Assembly: GCA_002747745.1 (NCBI GenBank)
Contig: PDQG01000006.1
Coordinates: forward strand, 1 to 64,000
DNA: 64,000 nucleotides
Reading direction: 5' to 3'
Source of the DNA: a bacterium DOLZORAL124_38_8
Lineage (GTDB): Bacteria > Patescibacteriota > Gracilibacteria > UBA4473
How positions within the stretch are numbered: the stretch's first letter is position 1; every line of letters begins with the position of its first letter. This document shows, piece by piece, positions 56,345 through 63,398 of the stretch. The notes below the pieces were generated by a model that was given only the letters and a program-made list of their open reading frames with translations, ran no database searches and had not been told where the DNA came from. The position numbers and the translations under genes are program-made.

Positions 56345-57481
56345 TTATACGGAAAGAGAAACTTTTTCTGAATTCTTTTTTCGTCGAAATGGACTGGATA
56401 GAAAGTTCCAAACTTTTTTAGGGAAATTTTTTATTTTATTCAGTCTTTTACCCCATTTAGGCACAAAATTTAGTCCAGATTTGATGGATTGCTCTTCCCT
56501 TTCTTGCCATTTTATAAGTTGTTTTTTCCAGTATTCTATTTCGTCTATGTTTGGTATTTTTTGTGTCGATTCCTGTTCTATTTTTTCTTGGGCTTCGGCG
56601 ATACGATTGCGGGCTTTCTGCGACATTTTATGGGCAAAAAACGTGTTTATTAATTCGGGATGTTTTTTGGTGAGGGTTCTAATGAGTTGAAAATTTCCGA
56701 TGCTAAATGGCCACATGCCTTTATTAGCAATTGCTCCTCCGTGTTCTGAGTGACGATTTTTGTATCGTAATACGATATTTTTAAGTCCCATTACGATGGC
56801 CTGATATTTTATATAGAGGATTGAAGTTGCTAAGGCACTTCCTAAAAATATACTTGGTCCGATAACGGTGGGTTCGACAAATAAATTAACGCTATCAATT
56901 CCCAGCATAGTACTGATACTATTCAAAAGACCTCTTGCTTCGGGATTTTTTAACGATTCTTGGGCTTTTTTAAGTGTTTCTGTGGGAATCACTTTTTTGG
57001 CAGTGTCGGATTTTAGGAATTTTTCAAAACTACTATCAATGTCTATCTTTTCTATATCTATTGGCTCGTCTTTTTTTGCTTCGGGTTGTGGAGTGTTGTC
57101 GACTGAAATGGAGTTGGTATCAGTTGTATTTTCTTGGTTTTCAGAAGGCTCTGGTAAGGTTTCTTTTGATTCGAGATGGTTTACTGTTTCGGGTGTTGCA
57201 GTTGGTTCTGGTTCAGAACTTTTTTCATCTTTACGCGGCTCTTCAGCGGGTTGATTGGGAGTGGGGTTTGTTTTTTCTGGTTCTTGCGGTGTTTCGTTGT
57301 CAGCAGTTGTGGTTTCTGGGTTTGTATTGTCCGCTACTTTTTCTGTGACGTCTGCCTGTGCCTTTTGTAAAGCGGCTTCCATTTCGACTAGTTTTTTAGG
57401 GGTTTTGCCAGCAAAAATCTCATCCAACTTGTCGGATGATTTGTCCGTTTTATTTGCAGGCGTTTCTGTTTTAACCGTCAT
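56345..57481 (-). CDS. Pro/Glu-rich membrane protein, 378 aa
   Basis: I do not recognise a family. The N-terminal 150 residues are Thr/Glu/Pro-rich and low-complexity (EEPRKDEKSSEPEPTATPE), probably disordered. One or two hydrophobic segments follow (GPSIFLGSALATSILYIKYQAI), then a long basic helical part with HKMSQKARNRIAEAQEKIEQ. It is followed at a short distance by the uppP start and preceded by the PH-like membrane gene, and could be an envelope-linked protein. Confidence 0.65.
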   Translation of the reverse strand: MTVKTETPANKTDKSSDKLDEIFAGKTPKKLVEMEAALQKAQADVTEKVADNTNPETTTADNETPQEPEKTNPTPNQPAEEPRKDEKSSEPEPTATPETVNHLESKETLPEPSENQENTTDTNSISVDNTPQPEAKKDEPIDIEKIDIDSSFEKFLKSDTAKKVIPTETLKKAQESLKNPEARGLLNSISTMLGIDSVNLFVEPTVIGPSIFLGSALATSILYIKYQAIVMGLKNIVLRYKNRHSEHGGAIANKGMWPFSIGNFQLIRTLTKKHPELINTFFAHKMSQKARNRIAEAQEKIEQESTQKIPNIDEIEYWKKQLIKWQEREEQSIKSGLNFVPKWGKRLNKIKNFPKKVWNFLSSPFRRKKNSEKVSLSV

Positions 57482-57521
57482 TTAATTTTACTTTATTTTA
57501 AAATAAAATAAAATCAAATTT

Positions 57522-58325
57522 TTACAAATCTATTTCAATACCCCCATCATCATCTAATTGTTTTTCGACTTCAACAAGGTGGTTTTTAAAGTGGTGTTTT
57601 GGTTGAATCTCTATATCTTGAGCGGTTTGTGTTTGTTCAAGCCAAGTTTTTTGTTCTGGGGTGAGTGGGTGAGTGGGGGTCGGTGGTGTTGGTTGTTTGT
57701 CAGATTCAGGATTTCGGGTTGGTTGTCCATTTTCTTCGACGTGCCGAACGGCCAAACTGGCTAATAAATCTTTTAAGGCTGATTCTTCGGTAAAGTTGCG
57801 CTCGTTGGTCATTATTTCTTTATTTTTAGAAATAACTTGTTCCATGTAATGCGGGCGATGAACGTTTTTTATAACAATAGGTTTTCCGCCTGATACTTTG
57901 TTAAAATGAACGTCGGCATATCCTCCAAGATAGGATTTTAACCCTTTACGAACAATTTCTATTTCGTCTAAATCCCAATAATCTAAGCGAACGCTTTTGG
58001 GCTCAAAAAGTTTGTCCCAGTAGATGAATAAAAGCGATTCGGATGTCATAAAGACGCCGTTTCCATACCATTTCAACCAGATGTTAAATATTTTTGACAC
58101 CCAAAAAACGCCTCCCGTAACAAATAGGTACACGCTTTCGGTTCCGAGTGGACAAAAGGCTTTTTTTAGCGAACAAAAAAAGAACCAGCGTAAAAATAAT
58201 ACTCCGCCAATAGAAATAAGGGTCCAAAAGATAATTTTTTGAAGAGGGAAATGTCTTCTAAATCCGCGCGTAATGGTTTCGTCTTCTTCTAAGAATTGGC
58301 TGAAAACAGTATCACGAAAATTCAT
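57522..58325 (-). CDS. membrane protein with bacterial PH-like domain, 267 aa
   Basis: From the ATG at 58325 (MNFRDTVF). Two membrane spans (IIFWTLISIGGVLFLRWFFF and LFVTGGVFWVSKIFNIWL) are followed by a beta-rich segment, FMTSESLLFIYWDKLFEPKSVRLDYWDLDEIEIV, resembling bacterial PH (YdbT-type) domains. The C-terminal 80 residues are Pro/Thr-rich and probably disordered. The divergent lepB promoter lies just upstream. The PH assignment rests on pattern only. Confidence 0.65.
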   Translation of the reverse strand: MNFRDTVFSQFLEEDETITRGFRRHFPLQKIIFWTLISIGGVLFLRWFFFCSLKKAFCPLGTESVYLFVTGGVFWVSKIFNIWLKWYGNGVFMTSESLLFIYWDKLFEPKSVRLDYWDLDEIEIVRKGLKSYLGGYADVHFNKVSGGKPIVIKNVHRPHYMEQVISKNKEIMTNERNFTEESALKDLLASLAVRHVEENGQPTRNPESDKQPTPPTPTHPLTPEQKTWLEQTQTAQDIEIQPKHHFKNHLVEVEKQLDDDGGIEIDL

Positions 58326-58422
58326 TATCCTTATTATTGGACAAATATAAGAATTGGGCAATAAAAAAAATTTGTTTTTTTTTGAAAACTCGTCAGAATT
58401 TTTTGGTACTAATTGTGTTAAA

Positions 58423-59136
58423 ATGAAGAATTGGATAAAAGATGAAGACCAGTCATGGGCCAGTTTTTGGCTGGAGATTGTATTTTTAGGATTATTAATT
58501 GTTTTTGTTCGATTATATGTGTTTCAGCTGTTTCAAGTGAGTGGACCATCAATGTGTCCAACCCTTAATATGTTTGATTCGGTTTGTCAGCAACCGTATG
58601 GAAAGGAATCAAAAAGTGATTTTATTTTCGTAAATGAGTTTCTGTATTCTATTGTATCAGAACCTAAAAAAGGAGAAATTGTGGTGTTTAATTCACCGAA
58701 TAAATCGTCAAATAAGTGGTTAGAATTAATCAATAAAGTTATTCCGTTTTGGGATATTAATACTAAAACCCCGACTCGATACATAAAAAGAGTGATTGGA
58801 ACGGCGGGAGATACGGTTACCGTAAAGCAAGGAAAAGTATTTTTGCAGGCGAAAGATACCAACGCGGTGATAGAACTACCAGAACCTTATTTGAATAAAA
58901 CGAATAAGGGGAGTACGACTTCGCAAAAAGAAACTTTTGTGGTGCCAGAAGGGAAGATTTTGGTGTTTGGAGATAATCGGGTAAATAGTACTGATGCACG
59001 AATGTGTTTTGGGTCTTGTCGAAATGGGGCTTCGCCTTTTACTGATGTAAAAGATGTGGTAGGAAGAGCAGAATTTATTATTTTCCCTATAAATCATATT
59101 CGTTTTTTAAATAATTCTTTAGGATTAGACGATTAG
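58423..59136 (+). CDS. lepB: type I signal peptidase
   Basis: 237 residues from the ATG at 58423; an in-frame ATG at 58354 overlaps the divergent gene region and is not used. One N-terminal membrane span precedes the catalytic Ser43 in SGPSMCPTL; the Lys base is in TRYIKRVIGTAGDTV; GDNRVNSTDAR completes the signature. An insertion between box C and D and a Cys pair (MCFGSC) are present. It removes signal peptides from exported proteins, several of which are encoded nearby. Confidence 0.95.
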   Translation: MKNWIKDEDQSWASFWLEIVFLGLLIVFVRLYVFQLFQVSGPSMCPTLNMFDSVCQQPYGKESKSDFIFVNEFLYSIVSEPKKGEIVVFNSPNKSSNKWLELINKVIPFWDINTKTPTRYIKRVIGTAGDTVTVKQGKVFLQAKDTNAVIELPEPYLNKTNKGSTTSQKETFVVPEGKILVFGDNRVNSTDARMCFGSCRNGASPFTDVKDVVGRAEFIIFPINHIRFLNNSLGLDD

Positions 59137-59178
59137 TTTTTTACTCAGGGCGGGTTGATAAAAATATTACAAAAAAAC

Positions 59179-59206
59179 TTGTCAGTAGTGTAAAAATTTC
59201 TAAAAT
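59179..59206 (+). promoter_or_regulatory. promoter of tRNA-Arg(TCG)
   Basis: TTGTCA (59179-59184), 16 bp, TAAAAT (59201-59206), 19 nt before the tRNA. Confidence 0.6.
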
Positions 59207-59225
59207 ACTTTTGTTCTTTTGATTT

Positions 59226-59302
59226 GCACGCGTAGCTCAGCTGGATAGAGCACTGGTTTTCGGCACCAGGGGCCGGGAGTTCGAATCTCTCCGCGTGTAC
59301 CA
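59226..59302 (+). tRNA. tRNA-Arg (anticodon TCG)
   Basis: 77 nt with an encoded CCA. The acceptor GCACGCG pairs with CGCGTGT (one G-U), discriminator A. The anticodon arm CTGGT-TTTCGGC-ACCAG gives TCG; A20 and C35 are arginine determinants. T-stem GGGAG/CTCTC, loop TTCGAAT. It reads CGA (and CGG), very frequent codons here. Confidence 0.95.
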
Positions 59303-59318
59303 TTCATTGGAATTAAAT

Positions 59319-59345
59319 AAAACACCTCGAAAGCGGTGTTTTTTT
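59319..59345 (+). terminator. terminator of tRNA-Arg(TCG)
   Basis: AAAACACC pairs with GGTGTTTT, followed by a T-run; a GAAA loop is closed by an inner C-G pair. Confidence 0.88.
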
Positions 59346-59361
59346 GTATTTGCGAACAAAG

Positions 59362-59390
59362 TTGATTTTTTCTTTTTTTTGTGCTATAAT
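59362..59390 (+). promoter_or_regulatory. promoter of M23-SLH gene
   Basis: TTGATT (59362-59367), 17 bp, TATAAT (59385-59390) with an extended TG before it. Confidence 0.82.
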
Positions 59391-59418
59391 TTCTTGATTT
59401 GTTTAGAAAAAAAACAGC

Positions 59419-61476
59419 ATGAAAAAACTTTTATCGGTCTTTGGGGCGTCTCTGCTTGGGGCTTATGTGTATCGAAAATTTATTAAACCCAGGTTGCGTT
59501 ATCAATCAGTTGATTCGTATTTAATTAATGCTTCAGAGCAAGTAGAAAAGCCTACGGTAGAAACCAAAAAAGTTGTCTTTGAGAAGCGAGTTATCGCTGA
59601 TTCAGAGGTTGTTTCGAGTGTGCCAACGCCGATTATTACCGCAAATTGTTCTTGGGGACGAGTTTTTGTTGGTTTGATTCTGGTGTCTTTCTTGGGTTGG
59701 TTTTTACAAGATTCGTCTTATTGGTTGAGTTCAAATATGTTCAAGCAAGATATTCCATTTAATGGAACGTATTTTCCTATTAAAAAAGTGCCAATTTGGA
59801 CAGCATTGAGTGCGGCTGAACGAAAAATGACGTATGATCAGCTTCCAACTTCAAAATTGCAAAATTTACCAACGTACAACCCATCTACGTTTCAAAAGGG
59901 TATGAATTGGAGTTCGGGCAATGCTAATGCGAGAAATGCTTATATTACATATTCAGTTCCATTTTTGGGAAGTTATCGATTGAATGGAAAAGAATATAAT
60001 GGGTCGCATCCAGGAATGGATATTAAAGCTCCAAAAGGAACGCCAGTGCATGCTTTTGCGAATGGGATTGTTACAAAAGTAAAACGTCAAAATACAGGAT
60101 ATGGATTGCATATTGTTATTGCGCATCCGAATGTACCAGATCCTAAAAATGCAAATAAGAAAGTAACTTTGTATTCAGCGTATGCTCACTTGTCAGCGGC
60201 TTTGGTAAAAGAAGGACAAGTGGTTGATAAAGGAGATATTATTGGAAAAGTTGGAAGTTCTGGGATGGCGACCGCCAACCATTTACATTTACAGTTAGAT
60301 TCAGGTGATGCCCCATTTTTCCCATATTGGCCCTTTAGTTGGTCTGAAATTAAAAAAGCGGGAATTCCGTCTTATTTTGAAGCGGTGAATCGAGCTTTTG
60401 GAATTGAAAAAGCAAAACGATATACCAACAGTCCGATTGCGTATCATTTGAAATATAAAAACTATCGAGCGAAAAATAATACCAAGTTGGCTTTGAATTC
60501 GGCTCCGAAAAAAATCGTGAAAAAATCAGCGCCTAAAACAGTGTCTCCAAAGACGGTGTCAAAACCAGCTAAAAAACCAGTCGAAAAAAAGAAAAAACCG
60601 CAATATAATTTGAAACCAGTGGTGCCAAATACAACTCATACGAATACAAAATACGTTCAACCTTCTCCTTATTCAGAAATATTGTTTGAGACGGGAGCGG
60701 TGTTCTTAAAAGGAAACGAAAATGTTGTTCGAGTTTCAACCAATGATTTAACTCAGTTTGAACACCCTGTTAATATTAATTCGACGCTTCGTTCGTTAGC
60801 GGATATTTCTCCCAAAGTATTGAAAAAAGAAGACTTTAAAAACGGTGTAGCTGAAATTCGTGTAAAAACTGATTCTTCAAGTATGTTCCGAATTTTGGCT
60901 GAAGGAGGATTTGGAAAAGTTCGTTCTAAACTGATTAAACCACAAGTGTTTTTAGATATTCAAAGAGGTTCGAAGTATGAAGATGCGGTTGAATTTTTGA
61001 AAGATAATAATGTGGTTCGTGGGTATGAAGATGGGACTTTTAGACCAAATAATCCGTTGACTCGAGCTCAGGCCATGAAACTTATTATCGAATCGAATGA
61101 CATGCGAATGATGCCTGCAGAAAATAATTTTAAAGATGTACCTCGAAACAAATGGTACACGCCGTATGTTTCGAATGCGTTGGCACGAGGTATTGTAAAA
61201 GGGTATGCCGACAGAACTTTCCGTCCAAACAAATCAGTAACGAGAGCTGAATTCTTGAAAATGGCGCTTAAAACTTCGGATATGGACTGGAAAAAATATG
61301 GAAATGAAGAGAATTATAATGATATTAATGATTCAGATTGGGAAGCTCCATTTATGAAGGTGGCTAAAAAAGAAGGGATGTTTGAAGTGTATGATGAAGG
61401 TTATGTTTGGCCGAATAAACCAATAACGCGGGCGGAAGCGGCGTATGTGTTATGGAAAATTCATCAAAAGAAATAA
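59419..61476 (+). CDS. surface M23 metallopeptidase with SLH domains
   Basis: 685 residues. One membrane span at about 81-97 after an 80-residue cytoplasmic or signal-like region. The M23 domain has H197-x3-D201 (GSHPGMDIK) and H288-x-H290 (NHLHLQL), the full zinc set, so it should cleave peptidoglycan peptides. A Lys/Pro-rich linker (about 360-420) leads to three SLH repeats from about residue 513 (DNNVVRGYEDGTFRPNNPLTRAQ, KGYADRTFRPNKSVTRAE). SLH domains attach the protein to wall polymers, implying a cell wall with an S-layer-like coat. It has a strong promoter and terminator. Confidence 0.94.
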   Translation: MKKLLSVFGASLLGAYVYRKFIKPRLRYQSVDSYLINASEQVEKPTVETKKVVFEKRVIADSEVVSSVPTPIITANCSWGRVFVGLILVSFLGWFLQDSSYWLSSNMFKQDIPFNGTYFPIKKVPIWTALSAAERKMTYDQLPTSKLQNLPTYNPSTFQKGMNWSSGNANARNAYITYSVPFLGSYRLNGKEYNGSHPGMDIKAPKGTPVHAFANGIVTKVKRQNTGYGLHIVIAHPNVPDPKNANKKVTLYSAYAHLSAALVKEGQVVDKGDIIGKVGSSGMATANHLHLQLDSGDAPFFPYWPFSWSEIKKAGIPSYFEAVNRAFGIEKAKRYTNSPIAYHLKYKNYRAKNNTKLALNSAPKKIVKKSAPKTVSPKTVSKPAKKPVEKKKKPQYNLKPVVPNTTHTNTKYVQPSPYSEILFETGAVFLKGNENVVRVSTNDLTQFEHPVNINSTLRSLADISPKVLKKEDFKNGVAEIRVKTDSSSMFRILAEGGFGKVRSKLIKPQVFLDIQRGSKYEDAVEFLKDNNVVRGYEDGTFRPNNPLTRAQAMKLIIESNDMRMMPAENNFKDVPRNKWYTPYVSNALARGIVKGYADRTFRPNKSVTRAEFLKMALKTSDMDWKKYGNEENYNDINDSDWEAPFMKVAKKEGMFEVYDEGYVWPNKPITRAEAAYVLWKIHQKK

Positions 61477-61499
61477 GGAAATAGTTTTTATGAACGGTT

Positions 61500-61540
61500 A
61501 AAATCCTCCTCTTGTTCTTACAGAGGGGAATTTTATTTTT
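61500..61540 (+). terminator. terminator of M23-SLH gene
   Basis: AAAATCCTCCTCT pairs with AGAGGGGAATTTT (one mismatch, one G-U), followed by a T-run. Confidence 0.88.
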
Positions 61541-61585
61541 AATAATTTTTTAGAAGTATTCAGATTTCTAGGGATTTGAGGAAAT

Positions 61586-61611
61586 AAAAAAATTCCCGCT
61601 TCTGCGGGAAT
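61586..61611 (-). terminator. ATTCCCGC hairpin, terminator of the basic protein gene
   Basis: ATTCCCGC-TTCT-GCGGGAAT (61592-61611) next to an A-run; on the minus strand it ends the 61645 gene. The stem has the same ATTCCCG start as the intergenic hairpin at 63207. Confidence 0.75.
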
Positions 61612-61644
61612 GATATTTTTTGTTATTTTTATTGAAATGCGTTC

Positions 61645-62373
61645 TTAATTACTGAGTGAAACATTGTCGAGAGACCCTTTTCTTGGGGCTCCCACATACC
61701 GTTTTTTAAGTTTGGCATGAACGGGTTTAGCCTTTGGTTTTAATTTTTTAATCGTTTCACTTTGGAGCGAATTGATGCTTCGCCAGTATTTTTTTGAGTT
61801 TAGTTTGTTGATGTGTCGTCGTCGGTCTTTGAGGTAATTTTTCCAAGTTCTTCCAGAGAAATTTCGGTTATCGTTTCGGTTTTTGGTAACACGAGAAGCT
61901 GATATACGGTAGTTTCGGTAGGGTCGAACGATGGTTCTTCTTGATTCGGTTTTTCTTGTTTTTTGGAATTTGTTGGCTTTTGACCAAAAATTAGTGCGGT
62001 AATTGGGCAATTTTCTTTGCTTTATTCGTCGTCGATTTAGACGATGTTTGGCAATGGTTTTTCTTGGGCGTAAATTTCTTAATTTTGGTTTTGGTGCATA
62101 CTTTTTAAGTGTTTTTGGTTGTGATTTAGCCGTTCGTTGACGAAGGTATTTGGGCAAAGCTTTGACCGTTCGTTTGTGCGTTGCCGAAAGTCGTCTTTTT
62201 TTTGGACAACGGCTAATGTGTTGCCAATCTTTTGGTACGTATGATTCATCTAAAAACACTCGGCACGTTCCAGAAGGGGATAAAGCCGCTTGGGTGTTTT
62301 TTGCTTGAACATTGGTTCCAAAACAAAAAACTGAAACCAGTGCTAACAAAGACAGATACAAGTATTTTTTCAT
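61645..62373 (-). CDS. secreted hyper-basic protein, 242 aa
   Basis: I do not recognise a family. A clear signal peptide (MKKYLYLSLLALVSVFCFG, cleavage near VQA) precedes about 218 residues in which I count about 68 Lys/Arg and only 8 Asp/Glu. Two cysteines (GTCRVF and SRCPKK) near the start of the mature part could form a disulfide. Runs such as NRRRIKQRK and DRRRH suggest binding to DNA, wall polymers or anionic surfaces. A TTGACA-N17-TACCAT promoter (62414-62442) lies upstream, but its -10 is weak. Confidence 0.72.
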   Translation of the reverse strand: MKKYLYLSLLALVSVFCFGTNVQAKNTQAALSPSGTCRVFLDESYVPKDWQHISRCPKKRRLSATHKRTVKALPKYLRQRTAKSQPKTLKKYAPKPKLRNLRPRKTIAKHRLNRRRIKQRKLPNYRTNFWSKANKFQKTRKTESRRTIVRPYRNYRISASRVTKNRNDNRNFSGRTWKNYLKDRRRHINKLNSKKYWRSINSLQSETIKKLKPKAKPVHAKLKKRYVGAPRKGSLDNVSLSN

Positions 62374-62457
62374 GTTTTCGTTTGTGTGTATTAAAATTTA
62401 TAAAATCTTTTCTATGGTAAAAAAATGAGAAATCATTGTCAAAATATAATGGGAAGG

Positions 62458-62463
62458 TATAGT
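62458..62463 (+). promoter_or_regulatory. possible -10 of Nudix gene
   Basis: TATAGT (62458-62463), with TTGTCA (62436-62441) 16 bp upstream overlapping the divergent TTGACA. Confidence 0.4.
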
Positions 62464-62498
62464 ACGAGTAATTATTTTTTATACCTAAATATTACGCA

Positions 62499-62957
62499 AT
62501 GATTCAAACTTTATATTATCGATTCTTGGCTTGGAAAAAGAAACTCCGTCCAGTTGGAGCGATAATTTTAGAGCGCGAAGGAAAATATTTGCTCGTAGAA
62601 AAACCACGAACCGAAAACGCGTGGCAGTTTCCTCAAGGTGGGGTTGAGATGGGGGAAACTTTTTATCAAGGGGCTTTGCGTGAATTACGAGAAGAATGTG
62701 GGGCTTCGATTGAGGTAGAATCAGACCAAAAACTTGTGGCACGGTATCAATATTTATTTCCAAAACAATTTCGGCGTCCGGATCATCGCTATAAAGGAGC
62801 GAATGTGGAATTTTTTGCGGCGAAATATGTGTCGGGAGAAATTGAATTGGATGAGAATGAACTAAAATCGTATTGTTGGGCGACTCCTGCTGAAATTAAG
62901 CAAAAAGTTACGGCGGCGTATTGGCGGGTGGTCAAAAAAATTCTAGAAAATAAATAA
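62499..62957 (+). CDS. Nudix hydrolase, RppH-like
   Basis: 152 residues. The Nudix box GGVEMGETFYQGALRELREECG fits GX5EX7REUXEEXGU with all Glu present. RPVGAIILEREGKYLLVEKPRTENAWQFPQGG is typical of RNA 5'-pyrophosphohydrolases (RppH/YgdP type) and of dinucleoside tetraphosphatases. It likely hydrolyses a nucleoside diphosphate-linked substrate such as the 5' end of mRNA. That leaderless mRNAs seem common in this genome makes 5'-end processing of interest, but no direct link is shown. Confidence 0.9.
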   Translation: MIQTLYYRFLAWKKKLRPVGAIILEREGKYLLVEKPRTENAWQFPQGGVEMGETFYQGALRELREECGASIEVESDQKLVARYQYLFPKQFRRPDHRYKGANVEFFAAKYVSGEIELDENELKSYCWATPAEIKQKVTAAYWRVVKKILENK

Positions 62958-63087
62958 GTTCATTGAATCTATTCCTAGTCTTCTCTTAACCTAAGAGGGG
63001 AAAATAGATAAAATGGTATTACTTTTCGTCCAATAAGACTTTGAATATGACGAAATCTCTGAATTTTTGTAAAAGAGAAAAGGGAGG

Positions 63088-63114
63088 CCCCGTATCAAGT
63101 ACGGGGAATTAATA
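63088..63114. repeat. 27-nt intergenic hairpin repeat, copy 2
   Basis: CCCCGTA-TCAAG-TACGGGG plus GAATTAATA, identical to 27793-27819. The reverse complement has a CTTGA loop. Confidence 0.85.
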
Positions 63115-63125
63115 AATTTATAATT

Positions 63126-63144
63126 TTCCGAGCTTGACTCGGAA
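63126..63144. repeat. hairpin repeat, CTTGA loop
   Basis: TTCCGAG-CTTGA-CTCGGAA: different stem, same loop as the reverse of the 27-nt repeat. Confidence 0.8.
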
Positions 63145-63166
63145 TCTTCGAATTCTAATTTCTGTT

Positions 63167-63187
63167 ATTCTGAACTTGTTTCAGAAT
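63167..63187. repeat. hairpin repeat, CTTG loop
   Basis: ATTCTGA-ACTTGTT-TCAGAAT: again a different stem around an ACTTG loop. Confidence 0.78.
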
Positions 63188-63206
63188 CTAAAAGTAGTTT
63201 TAAGAG

Positions 63207-63226
63207 ATTCCCGTCTGCACGGGAAT
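63207..63226. repeat. hairpin repeat, ATTCCCG stem
   Basis: ATTCCCGT-CTGC-ACGGGAAT, like the terminator-like hairpin at 61592. Confidence 0.75.
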
Positions 63227-63261
63227 GAGGTTCTTGTAAACTCGTTAACTTGTAAAGGAGA

Positions 63262-63280
63262 CCCCGAATGAAATTCGGGG
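63262..63280. repeat. hairpin repeat, CCCCGAAT stem
   Basis: CCCCGAAT-GAA-ATTCGGGG, perfect inverted repeat. Confidence 0.78.
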
Positions 63281-63361
63281 AGGAGACGTTTTCTTAACGT
63301 ACAAAATACCAGAAAGTTGAGAAATATTCAATAAAAAAAAGAAGGAAAAAACAACTAAATG

Positions 63362-63370
63362 TGATATAAT
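63362..63370 (+). promoter_or_regulatory. extended -10 promoter of last gene
   Basis: TGATATAAT: a perfect TATAAT (63365-63370) with the TGn extension; no good -35 is visible. The ATG is 28 nt downstream. Confidence 0.6.
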
Positions 63371-63398
63371 TAAGGGCGAGTTTATAAACCCCTTAAAA

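Larger units (their letters stand above)
62958..63398. other. 441-bp intergenic region with hairpin repeats
   Basis: No gene is visible. It holds at least five short hairpins between 63088 and 63280, listed separately, then the promoter of the last gene. Nothing else recognisable. Confidence 0.75.

Noticed and set aside
63088..63280. CRISPR array or tRNA-like element in the hairpin cluster
   Set aside because: Stems differ from one another, spacing is irregular and there are no direct repeats with uniform spacers; no cas genes are nearby.
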